From a virus, in IMG/VR virus record IMGVR_UViG_3300035670_000354, positions 1-47,453 of that record: DNA of 47,453 nucleotides. One strand, given 5' to 3'. This document shows, piece by piece, positions 22,609 to 30,518 of this stretch. Made by a program: the position numbers and the translations under genes. Each line of letters opens with the position of its first letter. Positions within the stretch are counted from its first letter, which is position 1. The notes beneath the pieces are model-generated. The model worked only from the letters and a program-made list of their open reading frames with translations. It had not been told where the DNA came from and searched no databases.

Positions 22609-23259
22609 TTACGAATCCACCTTCGCGATTGAGGAGTTAGTAGCGGCCAAAGGCCCAAGAGTCGTAGTGCGACTCACCAGCAAAGGCACGTCGGTATTAG
22701 GCGTGCCGACGGGGTGGGTGTGGCTATTGTACTTCGTGATCAAGTCGTCGAGTTTTTCTTGTAGAGAGTCGACTCTAGCGTCGACCTTAGAGGCCAGCGC
22801 CAACGCGTCGGACGGCTCGTAAGTGTAGGCTTGGCTCACTAGACCCGGAATGGCTACGGCGTGCCCCCAAGAATGGCTACGCGCGTCCTCGGGCTCGGAT
22901 GGGGTGCCCGTTCGAACCCAGCCCGAGATGTCCCGGTCGCAGCACACGAGCAGCACCGGGTCCCCGGCGCTCAACGAGCCGATGAACGAGAACCCGCGAC
23001 CACGGGGCCACATCACGGGCACGTCGGGGATGGCGGGCAGGATCTCTATCTCGTCCTCGTTGGGGTCGTTCTCGGAGCGCACGAGACGGTGCACTCCCGG
23101 CCGTACGAGGGCCGTAGGTGGCCTTGGCGGGTCGTAGGAGTTCCCATCGTCGTAGGACACCACCGTGCCCGGTAAAGCCTTTGCTAGGGCCGCCTCGCGG
23201 GCTTCCAGAACCATCGAGAGGCTTTCGGCGAAAGACAGTCTCGAGGACGGTACCGGCAT
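22609..23259 (-). CDS. Baseplate spike protein (Gp138 N-terminal-like, gpV-type)
   Basis: This 216-residue protein has an N-terminal helix (MPVPSSRLSFAESLSMVLEAREAALAKALPGTVVSYD), an OB-like domain (GFSFIGSLSAGDPVLLVCCDRDISGW, then SHSWGHAVAIPGLV), a coiled-coil stretch (VDARVDSLQEKLDDLITKYNSHTHPVG) and a C-terminal tip with the HTHPVG motif common in spike and fibre tips. I chose the ATG at 23259; earlier in-frame starts overlap the hub gene. It should cap the hub and puncture the outer membrane. Confidence 0.83.
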   Translation of the reverse strand: MPVPSSRLSFAESLSMVLEAREAALAKALPGTVVSYDDGNSYDPPRPPTALVRPGVHRLVRSENDPNEDEIEILPAIPDVPVMWPRGRGFSFIGSLSAGDPVLLVCCDRDISGWVRTGTPSEPEDARSHSWGHAVAIPGLVSQAYTYEPSDALALASKVDARVDSLQEKLDDLITKYNSHTHPVGTPNTDVPLLVSRTTTLGPLAATNSSIAKVDS

Positions 23260-23291
23260 GCCTACATAGTAGCTCACGACGGGCCCGAGCG

Positions 23292-24203
23292 CTAGGCGGC
23301 CGGAGTCAAGGCTATTTTGTGATACCAATCGTTGCCGAACGTCGAGCCGATGTGGTCGACGACCTGGACCGAGTAGAGCCCGGGGTATCGCTGGGTTTGC
23401 AGCATGACGTACCCGCCGGGGTATACGCCGGGAATGAGCAGCGACGTAGCCTCGACCTCACCCGTGGCGTTGCGGGCTGGGTCGCCTACCATGCCCGAGA
23501 CGGACGATAGCGCCGGGGCTAGGCGCTGATCGTTGGTCTTGCCGTTCTTCGTAAACTGAAGCACGCCGTTCTGGACGCTCCATTGCATCCCTAGCCGGCG
23601 GAGGATGCCCGACAGCTCGCGCTGGGCGGGCCCGTCGAGTACCGCTCCGGTCGGGAAGGCGCGGGACATTTCCTCGGAGAACTCCAGGTAGTTGCCGATG
23701 CCTACGCCCATGATGTCCGCACACATCCGCACGGCCTGGCCGACGGTCGTGCCTCGGTTCAACGTCGCCGCTACCCGGGCCGTAAGGATCGAGCGCCCGC
23801 CGTCCTCACCTTCGATCTCGGTCACCCAATCCGGGCCCTCGCGCGTCGAGATAGCCCGTCGTAAATCGCCTCTGAAGAGCAACGGCGGCTTTCCTCGAAA
23901 CAGGTCGCCCTCGTACCCGGCGTAGACCTCGACGGCGATACGGCCGGCCTTAGGGGCCCTCCCGCGCTTCGCGGCGGAAGCCTCGGCGGACTGGCGCTTG
24001 CCGCTTTGGCCCTTCACCGGCTCGTATAGGTTCAGCGCCTCGATGCGATCCCGGTTTGCCTGGGAGAGGTTGTAGATCTTGAGCCGGCACGTGTTCGGCT
24101 CCGGGCGCAGCGATTTGTGGATCTGGAACTCGATGTCGAGGTTCGAGACGTCGACCCCTTCCACCGAGACAAACCACCTACGCCCGAAGAGCTTAGTAGA
24201 CAT
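23292..24203 (-). CDS. Tail hub / baseplate protein (gpD-like)
   Basis: This 303-residue protein resembles phage hub proteins of contractile tails: MSTKLFGRRWFVSVEGVDVSNLDIEFQIHKSLRPEPNTCRLKIYNLSQANRDRIEA, then VEVYAGYEGD, LLFRGDLRRA, and a C-terminal half with VVDHIGSTFGNDWYHKIALTPA. The first strands and the RxxPNxCxLxIYNLS pattern are shared by many phage hub proteins of the gp27/gpD class. It follows the plug gene with a short overlap (24193-24203). Confidence 0.83.
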   Translation of the reverse strand: MSTKLFGRRWFVSVEGVDVSNLDIEFQIHKSLRPEPNTCRLKIYNLSQANRDRIEALNLYEPVKGQSGKRQSAEASAAKRGRAPKAGRIAVEVYAGYEGDLFRGKPPLLFRGDLRRAISTREGPDWVTEIEGEDGGRSILTARVAATLNRGTTVGQAVRMCADIMGVGIGNYLEFSEEMSRAFPTGAVLDGPAQRELSGILRRLGMQWSVQNGVLQFTKNGKTNDQRLAPALSSVSGMVGDPARNATGEVEATSLLIPGVYPGGYVMLQTQRYPGLYSVQVVDHIGSTFGNDWYHKIALTPAA

Positions 24204-24504
24204 AGATCATCCGGTGCTGCTCGCCCAACGACGTTCGCGTAGGGCGCTCTTTGTTGCCGGTCACGTCGAACAGGAAGAGCTCTCCCGGAGGCCGGCGCGC
24301 GTCGGTGCACTGCCGAAGCAAGTCGAAGTCGTTGACCAACCGGCGCCCGGAGATGATAGGCTCACCGGCGGCGTCGGCCAATGAGAAGAACCACCCCGAA
24401 CGCATGTTCCACTGGAAGCGCAGGACGTAGACGGCATTCGGGAACGCTACCCTGAGCGCGTAGTCCGGTTCCTTGGATGACAGTAGGACTTCTAGGTAGT
24501 TCAT
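24193..24504 (-). CDS. Pam3 gp18-like baseplate plug domain protein
   Basis: This 103-residue protein matches the cyanophage Pam3 baseplate plug pattern: DYALRVAFPNAVYVLRFQWNMRSGWFFSLADAAGEPIISGRRLVNDFDLLRQC, then a G-E-L-F-L-FDV strand. In Pam3 this small protein plugs the tail tube at the hub. It lies between the Dit-like and hub genes, with start and stop overlaps on both sides, as in other compact contractile tails. Confidence 0.78.
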   Translation of the reverse strand: MNYLEVLLSSKEPDYALRVAFPNAVYVLRFQWNMRSGWFFSLADAAGEPIISGRRLVNDFDLLRQCTDARRPPGELFLFDVTGNKERPTRTSLGEQHRMIYVY

Positions 24505-25340
24505 GGTATTCGCGCCCCTTCGGCTAGCTCTTCTGCCTTGGCAGGGGTAAGGTTGCGCTTGAAGGTATACAAGAACGACTCGCCTCCCGGATTGTACTCC
24601 GGGTTTTGGTATCCGCCTTGCGCGGGGGCTTGGTTGACGGGCGGGATCGGGTCTTTGTTGCGGTCCGCTTCGGGCTTCTTCTCCGGGCGCCGTACTAACA
24701 CCGATGACGTCTCGGCTTGGACGAAACGGGTGAACTCTATCGTGATGTCAATCGAGTCCTCGGCTTCGGTGCGCGTCACCGACACCGACGAGATCAGCAT
24801 GTCGTAGTAGTATCGAAGCGTGGCGTACACCGACACCGGCACGGCTTTTTGTTGGAGCTCGACCAGCTTCGAGTAGGTAGCGAAGCATCGATCGAAGCCG
24901 CCGGGGAATTGAAGCGTAGTCTCCGCGAACGCTTTGACGGTGTCGGTATATTGGGCCTTTTGGATCGTTACCGGCGCGGGGTCTATCTTGAATCCGGGCG
25001 GTTGAATCGGCGTACCGCCACCCCCGGCGTAGGTGGCTCCGTTCGTCATCACTCGACTACGGGCCTGGAAACGCATCGTGCCGTTAGTACCGACTAGCGG
25101 TTTGAACGCCTTGTTGTACTCGTAGGTAGTCGTCGATTGGATCGGGGTGTTAGTGATGGTGCCGACGAGCGTCAAGCGCGTGAGCTCGGGCTTGGCGTAG
25201 TCGGAGATGCTTTGGCCGAGCTCTACCGGGTGCGTCGTAATCGTCGACGAGTCCGAGTAGGATTCTTGGACGGTGGCGTCGAACTCGATGACCTCGAGCT
25301 GGGCCCCTAGTTCGTCCAGAGCGTAGCGGATGGAAGCCAT
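24501..25340 (-). CDS. Dit-like tail protein
   Basis: This 279-residue protein has the Dit-like N-terminal pattern: VIEFDATVQESYSDSSTITTHPVELGQSISDYAKPELTRLTLVGTITN, where T-x-HPVE-x-G-x-I-x-D-x-x is typical. A C-terminal insertion is Pro/Glu/Lys-rich (VRRPEKKPEADRNKDP...). It follows the tape measure through a TAATG overlap. It probably forms the ring connecting tube and hub. Confidence 0.83.
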   Translation of the reverse strand: MASIRYALDELGAQLEVIEFDATVQESYSDSSTITTHPVELGQSISDYAKPELTRLTLVGTITNTPIQSTTTYEYNKAFKPLVGTNGTMRFQARSRVMTNGATYAGGGGTPIQPPGFKIDPAPVTIQKAQYTDTVKAFAETTLQFPGGFDRCFATYSKLVELQQKAVPVSVYATLRYYYDMLISSVSVTRTEAEDSIDITIEFTRFVQAETSSVLVRRPEKKPEADRNKDPIPPVNQAPAQGGYQNPEYNPGGESFLYTFKRNLTPAKAEELAEGARIP

Positions 25341-27046
25341 TAGGTACCTGCACCTTCTAGCAAGGGCGCCAAAGCCCGCGTTATCTCTTTGACGATCATG
25401 CCCGCAACCTCAGTAGCGCCGTAACCGGAGGCGTTCACGTTGACCTCAATCGGCTTGGCGGCCGGAGCTGCCGGGGCTGAAGCGCTCTTGTTCGCTGCCG
25501 GTATTCGAGGGTAGAGAGGGATCTTAGGGCCCACCATCGGGAACGTAGGCTCCGAGGGCCGGACTTGGAAGTTGTCGATACGTGCGGGGCCCGGGGCCAT
25601 ACGGCTACGAGGATCTTGACCCCACTCCGCGATGTCGGTGGCGTTGGTGTCCTTCGGGTTGGCCGTGACGTGTTGCTTGCGCTGGCGCTTGAAGTCGGAG
25701 ACCCACGCGTCTAGCTGCGCCTGGCTCCTAGGGCGGCCGTCCACCGCCTCCCGGGCCTTGATATATTGGTCCAGGTTACCGGCCTCTACCGCCCGTAGCG
25801 GGGCCATAGTCTTCTCGCGTTGGGCCCTAGACGCCAGCGGCGTCGGGCCGAACTCCGCCTCTTCGGCGTCCATGGCCGCTAGCGTGGCGGTGTCGCGCTC
25901 GCGCAGCGCCTTCTCGCGCTTCAGCGCCCTAGCGTTTTGCTCGAAGAACGCGCCGGCCGCCGCCGTGATGTCTTCCCACAGCACCTTCTCGCCGGCCAAG
26001 AGCTCCAGCGTGTCGCCTATGACCGAATTCTGGTCGCGAGCGAAGTGGACGATGTCGTCTACGACGAGCCATATCCCCGCTAGCACCGCGAGGTGGCCGG
26101 CCGTAGCTAGAGCCGTCTTCTCGGCTGATATCTTGATCCACGCCCAAGCCGCTGCCGAGATGCCTAAGAAGTAAGCCATCGACTCGAACGAGCCGACGTG
26201 CTCTTGAAAGAATTTCTTGTGTTCGACCAGCGTCGCCGACACACCTCTAAAGGTCGCTAAGTATTCCTTCGCCAGCGGTAGCAACGCCGTGCCGAGCTCG
26301 ACCGTAACCTTCTTGTAGTCGGCCTCTAGCGCCTTCATCTGGTTCGCCCACGACCCGGCCGTGCGCTCGGCGTCGCCTTGCTTATCGGCCGTGTCCTTCA
26401 GGATGGCCAGCAACCGAAGCTCGGTCTTCTCTCGGAGTCCCAGCTTGTTGTAGATCGATTGCTGGCCGTTGATCTCCTTGTTTAGGCGATCCAGCCGCTC
26501 GTCGGCGAGATTGATGCCGAAGCGGCGCACCGCCTCAGTCTCACCGCTCAACCCGGACTGAAGGGCCAGCATAGCCTCTTGGTCGTTCAGGTTATAGAAC
26601 GACGCTAGATCTACCGCGAGCTCCGAGACTTGCTTCGATATCCCGGTAATGTCTTTGCCGGTGCCGGCGAACACGGGTGCGAGGAACGCGCCGACGTTAC
26701 CGGCGTAGCGCTGAAGATCGTACTCCGAGCGTTGCATCGCCTTGGCGGCGTCCTTGGACCAGTCGAACACCGAGTCGGCGGAGTCCTTGAACGTCTGTTG
26801 CACGACGTTGTTGGTCTCTTCAACGTCCGAGGCCATCTTCACGGCGGCGAAGCCGACGGCCGCGGTGCCGGCCGCTAGGACCGCGATGCCGCGGCCGAAC
26901 TGGTCGACGTCCAGGCCCTTGGACAGCGCCGCGCCCGTCTTCTTGACGGCTTGCTCGGTCTTGACGAGCTGTAGCTGAAGGTTCTTCAGCGGCCCGTCAT
27001 CGACCTTGATAGAGTAGGACGCAACTACTTCTTTCAAGGCCACCAT
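25340..27046 (-). CDS. Tape measure protein
   Basis: This 568-residue helical protein begins with a typical tape-measure N-terminus (VVASYSIKVDDGPLKNLQLQLVKTEQAVKKTGAALSKGL), contains a small hydrophobic Ala/Gly segment (GIAVLAAGTAAVGFAAVKMASDV, about 53-75), then the conserved DWSKDAAKAMQRSEYDLQRYAGNVGAFLAPVFAGTG block and ADLASFYNLNDQEAMLALQSGLSGETEAVRRFGIN. A second hydrophobic stretch (about 295-330) and a Pro-rich region follow. Its length suggests a short tail. It sits directly after the chaperone frameshift pair. Confidence 0.93.
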   Translation of the reverse strand: MVALKEVVASYSIKVDDGPLKNLQLQLVKTEQAVKKTGAALSKGLDVDQFGRGIAVLAAGTAAVGFAAVKMASDVEETNNVVQQTFKDSADSVFDWSKDAAKAMQRSEYDLQRYAGNVGAFLAPVFAGTGKDITGISKQVSELAVDLASFYNLNDQEAMLALQSGLSGETEAVRRFGINLADERLDRLNKEINGQQSIYNKLGLREKTELRLLAILKDTADKQGDAERTAGSWANQMKALEADYKKVTVELGTALLPLAKEYLATFRGVSATLVEHKKFFQEHVGSFESMAYFLGISAAAWAWIKISAEKTALATAGHLAVLAGIWLVVDDIVHFARDQNSVIGDTLELLAGEKVLWEDITAAAGAFFEQNARALKREKALRERDTATLAAMDAEEAEFGPTPLASRAQREKTMAPLRAVEAGNLDQYIKAREAVDGRPRSQAQLDAWVSDFKRQRKQHVTANPKDTNATDIAEWGQDPRSRMAPGPARIDNFQVRPSEPTFPMVGPKIPLYPRIPAANKSASAPAAPAAKPIEVNVNASGYGATEVAGMIVKEITRALAPLLEGAGT

Positions 27047-27057
27047 GCTCTATCCTA

Positions 27058-27255
27058 TCACGTTCGAGGTGCGCGGGCTTTCGAGGCCAAATCGTCGTAC
27101 ATATCCAGCACGTCGTGGGCGTCGACGAGATCCTCTAGCGACCATTCCTGAAGGATCTCGTTGGGGTTCGACACCGAGAATCGCTCCGCCGCCACGATCC
27201 GCCACACTTCCCAGTCCAAGCCCGGGGGCAGCGGGGACGAAGCTACGCCTTCTTT
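27058..27255 (-). CDS. Tail assembly chaperone, -1 frameshift extension
   Basis: This frame lacks a good start codon of its own, although it encodes a conserved-looking segment (LPPGLDWEVWRIVAAERFSVSNPNEILQEWSLEDLVDAHDVLDMYDDLASKARA). It lies in the -1 frame of the preceding chaperone gene and overlaps its last codons, where AAG AAG precedes the stop (27249-27254) and a run of five A lies further up (about 27294-27302). A -1 slip at either place would give a longer chaperone fusion, as in many tailed phages (gpG/gpGT type) at exactly this position, between tube protein and tape measure. The site is proposed, not proven. Confidence 0.65.
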   Translation of the reverse strand, partial: KEGVASSPLPPGLDWEVWRIVAAERFSVSNPNEILQEWSLEDLVDAHDVLDMYDDLASKARAPRT

Positions 27256-27668
27256 GGCGCGTCTGCGGCGCGACTCCGCAGCACGCCTTTGAGTTTTTCT
27301 AGGAACCCGCCGTAGTTGTATTGGATGCTCTCGTCCAGCCACTGGAGCATATCCTCATAGGCGCCCGCGAAAGCCTCGTTCTGGTTCTTGGGGTCGCTAA
27401 GGGCGAGCTGGCGGTCGTCCTCGAACACGACCTGGGACACCTTGCCGAACGCCTCGCACAAGTCGTCTAGGAGCTCCTGAGAGAGCCCTCCGCCCAAACC
27501 TATGGCGGCGATAGGGCCCATGCCGTTCTTGACGTCATCGGAGGTCCAGAAGGGCAAGAACGTCTGCATCTTGGACAGGACCTTGCGGCCCTCGGCGACG
27601 TTCAGCAACCGAAGGATGAACTTCTTGCCGCCGATTGTGGTCTCGTGGGTTTTGAGTAAAGCGCTCAT
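27243..27668 (-). CDS. Tail assembly chaperone
   Basis: This 141-residue protein (MSALLKTHETTIGGKKFILRLLNVAEGRKVLSKMQTFLPF, then QELLDDLCEAFGKVSQVVFEDDRQLALS, ending GGFLEKLKGVLRS) occupies the classical chaperone position between tube and tape measure genes. Phage tail chaperones of this kind coat the tape measure protein during tail assembly. The extended form is thought to be made by a -1 frameshift into the next frame. A GTGCTAGGCT promoter-like site lies 7 bases upstream of the ATG, set in an inverted repeat. Confidence 0.75.
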   Translation of the reverse strand: MSALLKTHETTIGGKKFILRLLNVAEGRKVLSKMQTFLPFWTSDDVKNGMGPIAAIGLGGGLSQELLDDLCEAFGKVSQVVFEDDRQLALSDPKNQNEAFAGAYEDMLQWLDESIQYNYGGFLEKLKGVLRSRAADAPKKA

Positions 27669-27675
27669 AGCCCGT

Positions 27676-27685
27676 AGCCTAGCAC
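27676..27685 (-). promoter_or_regulatory. Late promoter-like motif GTGCTAGGCT before the tail chaperone
   Basis: The motif lies 7 bases before the ATG. With GTGCTAG on the + strand at 27696-27702 it forms an inverted repeat (CTAGCAC at 27679-27685, 10-base loop, GTGCTAG at 27696-27702). Confidence 0.5.
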
Positions 27686-27698
27686 TAGTTTCCCTGTG

Positions 27699-28136
27699 CT
27701 AGTTACCCGCATCCTGTCTCGAGAGGTTCGCAATCGAGATCACCCACACCCGCTCGCCCATTTCGTCGGCGTAGGTGACGTTGGGGAGCTCGGAGATCCA
27801 CGCCTGGGCCGCCGCGTACATCGAGCGGCCGGAGTTGTCCTTGAGCATGATCGGTACGATGCCGGCGCCGTTGGGCGCCTCCATGTCGGTCTTGGCCAGC
27901 GCGCCTAGGTAGTCGTTGGTCTGCGACCCGGCCATGAGAGAGATGGTGAGCTTCGCGGTACGCTTGAGGATCTTCGAGCGGGCGACCTTCCCGTCCACGC
28001 CGTTCTTGTGCGTGAAGATGGGGTTCTCTTGCTCGAGCTCGATGCCCGAGCCCTCGGCGTAACCGTCAACGATCCAGCCCCCGACGATCAAGGAGACCTG
28101 GTCGAAATCATACGTAGTTAGAAACGGCGTAGGCAT
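27699..28136 (-). CDS. Tail tube protein (DUF3277-like)
   Basis: This 145-residue protein has the DUF3277 layout: TYDFDQVSLIVGGWIVDGYAEGSGIELEQENPIFTHKNGVDGKVARSKILKRTAKLTISLMAGSQTNDYLGALAKTD, then VPIMLKDNSGRSMYAAAQAWISELPNVTYADEMGERVWVISIAN. It pairs with the DUF3383 sheath, as in other contractile phages of this type. A GTGCTAAGAT promoter-like site lies about 33 bases upstream, within a palindrome shared with the + strand pair. Confidence 0.88.
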   Translation of the reverse strand: MPTPFLTTYDFDQVSLIVGGWIVDGYAEGSGIELEQENPIFTHKNGVDGKVARSKILKRTAKLTISLMAGSQTNDYLGALAKTDMEAPNGAGIVPIMLKDNSGRSMYAAAQAWISELPNVTYADEMGERVWVISIANLSRQDAGN

Positions 28137-28168
28137 CTTTTACCTCGGGTTTTAGAGCGCTCGCTTAC

Positions 28169-28193
28169 ATCTTAGCACCTAGGGTGCTAGGGT
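28169..28193. promoter_or_regulatory. Palindromic divergent promoter between tail tube and holin-like genes
   Basis: TAGCACCTAGGGTGCTA (28173-28189) is a perfect inverted repeat. It holds GTGCTAAGAT on the - strand (28169-28178), for the tube gene, and GTGCTAGGGT on the + strand (28184-28193), for the holin-like gene. Confidence 0.6.
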
Positions 28194-28208
28194 GTGGGAG
28201 GAGGCACA

Positions 28209-28373
28209 ATGGACCCTAAGGTGATGCGCGGTTTGGTGGTTCTTCTGGCACTAGTTCTATACTTCGCGGGTGCGAAGGTCGGCGGCGAGATGGGCCAATA
28301 CGCCCACGAGGCGGCGATGCTGTTGGTCGGGGTGGCGGTTTTCAAGCGCCCCGGAGACAAGGTAGGCAAGTAA
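28209..28373 (+). CDS. Small holin-like membrane protein
   Basis: This 54-residue protein has two hydrophobic segments (RGLVVLLALVLYFAGAKVGG, residues 7-26, and AHEAAMLLVGVAVF, residues 32-45) and a charged tail KRPGDKVGK, which is a minimal holin-like layout. The ATG at 28209 has a GGGAGGAGG ribosome site at 28196-28204, one of the best in the window, and sits 16 bases after GTGCTAGGGT (28184-28193). It is inside a - strand late region, and the endolysin at 31853 is on the same strand. A holin role is inferred. Confidence 0.7.
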   Translation: MDPKVMRGLVVLLALVLYFAGAKVGGEMGQYAHEAAMLLVGVAVFKRPGDKVGK

Positions 28374-28489
28374 TGAACCCGAAAAAAGTCGTGGCTTGGC
28401 TGCCCGTCATCCGTGAGGTAGTCGGGCTTGTCCAAACCATCGTAGATAACGTCCGCGAGCGGCGCGCTAAGCGCCGCGCTAGACGCTAA
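28373..28489 (+). CDS. Tiny amphipathic protein with Arg-rich tail
   Basis: This 38-residue ORF overlaps the stop of the holin-like gene (TAATG). It encodes one amphipathic or short hydrophobic helix (KKVVAWLPVIREVVGLVQTIVDNV) and ends RERRAKRRARR. The last codons coincide with a GC-rich inverted repeat (28459-28477), and the stop overlaps the end of the convergent sheath gene by 11 bases. It may be a second lysis factor or a by-product of the terminator; translation coupling favours a real gene. Confidence 0.5.
   Translation: MNPKKVVAWLPVIREVVGLVQTIVDNVRERRAKRRARR
28459..28477. terminator. GC-rich hairpin between convergent genes
   Basis: GCGGCGC (28459-28465), loop GCTAA, GCGCCGC (28471-28477) lies where the + strand tiny gene meets the end of the sheath gene. 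No T run; it may act in both directions. Confidence 0.45.
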
Positions 28490-29807
28490 GAACTCCGACG
28501 AGACTCGCTGAGTGGATGGCCCCTTCGAGATCCGCCGAGAAGCGGACGTTGCGGAGCTGGCGGGTTGAGCGGTCGTTGGCCGTGATGGTCGAGGCCGCCG
28601 GGAGGATGACCCTAGAGGAGCCGGCCACCAAAAGCCCGGGCTGGTCGGGAGTACCCTCGAAGGTCTTGAGGACGCCCAGCACCGCGTTGGCGATGGAGTC
28701 GTAGCCCTTCTGGGTGTGCGGGACCTTGGGGGCGTTCACGAAGAGCCCGTAGACGGCCTCCTGGATGCGCGCCTCGACGGCGTCGATGCCGTGGACGATG
28801 TCGATCCACTCGCCGTCGGCGACCTTGCCCTCACCCGCCCAGCTCACCGAGCGGAGGGACTGAAGGAAGTTCCAGTTGTCGGTCGAGAGGTTGCTCTTCT
28901 GGGTAGTCGTGAGCGCGTCGACCGAGGCGCCTACGAGAGTCTTGTACTTGTACGTGATGGAACCGGGGTCCTGGACGCCGCCCACGACCGCCCAGCGGAC
29001 CTGAGGGAACTGGTGCGGGTACGAAGACCAGAACAACACCGTGCGGCCGTTCGCAGCGGTGACTAGGTCGGAACCGATGGAGCCGGTTCCGGCGCGCTCA
29101 CCCGAAGAGTCAGAGCACGCGAAGAACAGCTTCTTACTGGTGCTGGCGTAGTCGCTTACCCACGTCGCTACGGCGGCGATGTTGGCCTCACTACCAGAGT
29201 CAATCGTCACGAAGTACCAGTCGTCGTACTCCTCGGAGAGGTCGGCGAGCGCGGTGTCGTAGCCGGCGTCGGCGGTAGTCTCCTCGACCGTACAGTTCTG
29301 AAGACCGTAGATGAAGACGTTGTGTAGCGCGCTGGCCGCCGTGACGGTGATGTCCGCCACCGAGGCCGAGGAGGAGATGCCGGGGACGGCTTCGATAAGG
29401 AGCTCGACCGCCGCCGCGACCTGGGTAAGTGACTGAGCAGCCGGAATCGTGTAGGAGATGTCGGTCACGGCGCCCGTGGTCGGGGCGATGACCGAGAGCT
29501 TCACGATGTCGCCCTCAGTGTTAGAGGTGACGGTCACGACGCGGGTGAACGCCGGGGTGCCGCCCATTCTCCCCACCACGACCGTAGTGGGAGCCGGGTC
29601 CTGGGCGAAAGCCGCCGCGGCCATCCGATACGCGGTCTCGTGCGAGCTGAAGTCGTCCGCGACCTCGGCTAGACTCGAGTAAAGCCGGTAGTTTTCGGCC
29701 CAAGCGTCGTGGTGGCAAAGGCAAAGAACCGTGCCGAAGCCTGTGCGAGAGACCGTCTTTGAGTCGGCCGTAATATTTACTGAGACAATGCTATCCAAAT
29801 CCGACAT
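28479..29807 (-). CDS. Tail sheath protein (DUF3383)
   Basis: This 442-residue protein has the DUF3383 features: SIVSVNITADSKTVSRTGFGTVLCLCHHDAW, YSSLAEVADDFSSHETAYRMAAAAFAQDPAPTTVVVGR, then SEEYDDWYFVTIDSGSEANIAAVATWVSDYASTSKKLFFACSD, and a C-terminal half with AVEARIQEAVYGLFVNAPKVPHTQKGYDSIANAVLGVLK. DUF3383 proteins form the contractile sheath. The GTGCTAACAT site upstream (29828-29837) is one half of a 17-base palindrome, about 20 bases before the ATG. Confidence 0.92.
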   Translation of the reverse strand: MSDLDSIVSVNITADSKTVSRTGFGTVLCLCHHDAWAENYRLYSSLAEVADDFSSHETAYRMAAAAFAQDPAPTTVVVGRMGGTPAFTRVVTVTSNTEGDIVKLSVIAPTTGAVTDISYTIPAAQSLTQVAAAVELLIEAVPGISSSASVADITVTAASALHNVFIYGLQNCTVEETTADAGYDTALADLSEEYDDWYFVTIDSGSEANIAAVATWVSDYASTSKKLFFACSDSSGERAGTGSIGSDLVTAANGRTVLFWSSYPHQFPQVRWAVVGGVQDPGSITYKYKTLVGASVDALTTTQKSNLSTDNWNFLQSLRSVSWAGEGKVADGEWIDIVHGIDAVEARIQEAVYGLFVNAPKVPHTQKGYDSIANAVLGVLKTFEGTPDQPGLLVAGSSRVILPAASTITANDRSTRQLRNVRFSADLEGAIHSASLVGVLSV

Positions 29808-29820
29808 GGGTCACCCCTTT

Positions 29821-29837
29821 GTGCTACATGTTAGCAC
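29821..29837 (-). promoter_or_regulatory. Palindromic late promoter-like site before the sheath gene
   Basis: GTGCTACATGTTAGCAC is an inverted repeat. The - strand reading GTGCTAACAT (29828-29837) is a late motif about 20 bases before the sheath ATG. Confidence 0.55.
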
Positions 29838-29858
29838 CCTCACGAAAGACTAAGGTGT

Positions 29859-30482
29859 TCACGGCTCGGGTTCCGGGGTGATCTCCCCGACGATAACCGG
29901 GATCTCGATATCCGTATCGCCGTTCGAGATAGTGCCGTCGAGCTCGGCGTTCGATACGTAACCGGAGTCCTCTTCCTCGTCTCGGTCGTACTCGACGGTA
30001 CTAAACGTCAAATCCGTGCTCGAAGCCGACATCGCTCGGCCCTCGGCGTTTTCGTACGACACGTCGAAGCTCGGATCCGCCCTAACGAACGCGACCCCCG
30101 CGGCCTGTAGGATCTCGAGAACATCCGGCCGCCGGATGCGGGTGCGCAGCCGACCAGCCATGACGCCCACGGCGTCGGCGTCGGGCTCCTGGGAGTCGGA
30201 CTGGGCTAGGACCTGGACGCCGAAGATCCGAAAGCCGCCGTATTCGGCCACGTTGATGTCGTTCTCCGAGTCGTAGTCGTATCGGATCTCGTCCGTACCG
30301 ATGGCCGTAGGGCCCGAGAACCGGAGGTCAACGAACGTCGACTCGACCATCCGCTGAGCGGACGCGCGGTTTTCCCATTCGACGTGCCGGTACTCGTTGC
30401 CGAGTTGGTCCGTCTCGTCGTCGAGCCGCATCGCCTTAGCGATCGCCAACCGCACCGCTTCGCGTACTTCGCCCCATCCCAT
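29859..30482 (-). CDS. Neck / tail terminator protein (gp12-like)
   Basis: This 207-residue protein begins EVREAVRLAIAKAMRLDDETDQLGNEYRHVEWENRASAQRMVESTFVDLRFSG and continues with a strand-helix body (YGGFRIFGVQVLAQSDSQEPDADAVGVMAGRLRTRIRRPDVLEILQAAGVAFV), the pattern of LIC_12616-like phage neck terminators. The C-terminal third is acidic and probably flexible (EYDRDEEEDSGY). It lies between head-completion genes and the sheath, as expected. Confidence 0.7.
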   Translation of the reverse strand: MGWGEVREAVRLAIAKAMRLDDETDQLGNEYRHVEWENRASAQRMVESTFVDLRFSGPTAIGTDEIRYDYDSENDINVAEYGGFRIFGVQVLAQSDSQEPDADAVGVMAGRLRTRIRRPDVLEILQAAGVAFVRADPSFDVSYENAEGRAMSASSTDLTFSTVEYDRDEEEDSGYVSNAELDGTISNGDTDIEIPVIVGEITPEPEP

Positions 30483-30488
30483 GGCTTT

Positions 30489-30498
30489 AGGGTAGCAC
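30489..30498 (-). promoter_or_regulatory. Late promoter-like motif GTGCTACCCT before the neck gene
   Basis: It lies 6 bases before the ATG at 30482; one of the recurrent G(T/C)GCTANNNT sites. Confidence 0.45.
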
Positions 30499-30518
30499 CG
30501 CGCTTAGCGGCTCTTTCC

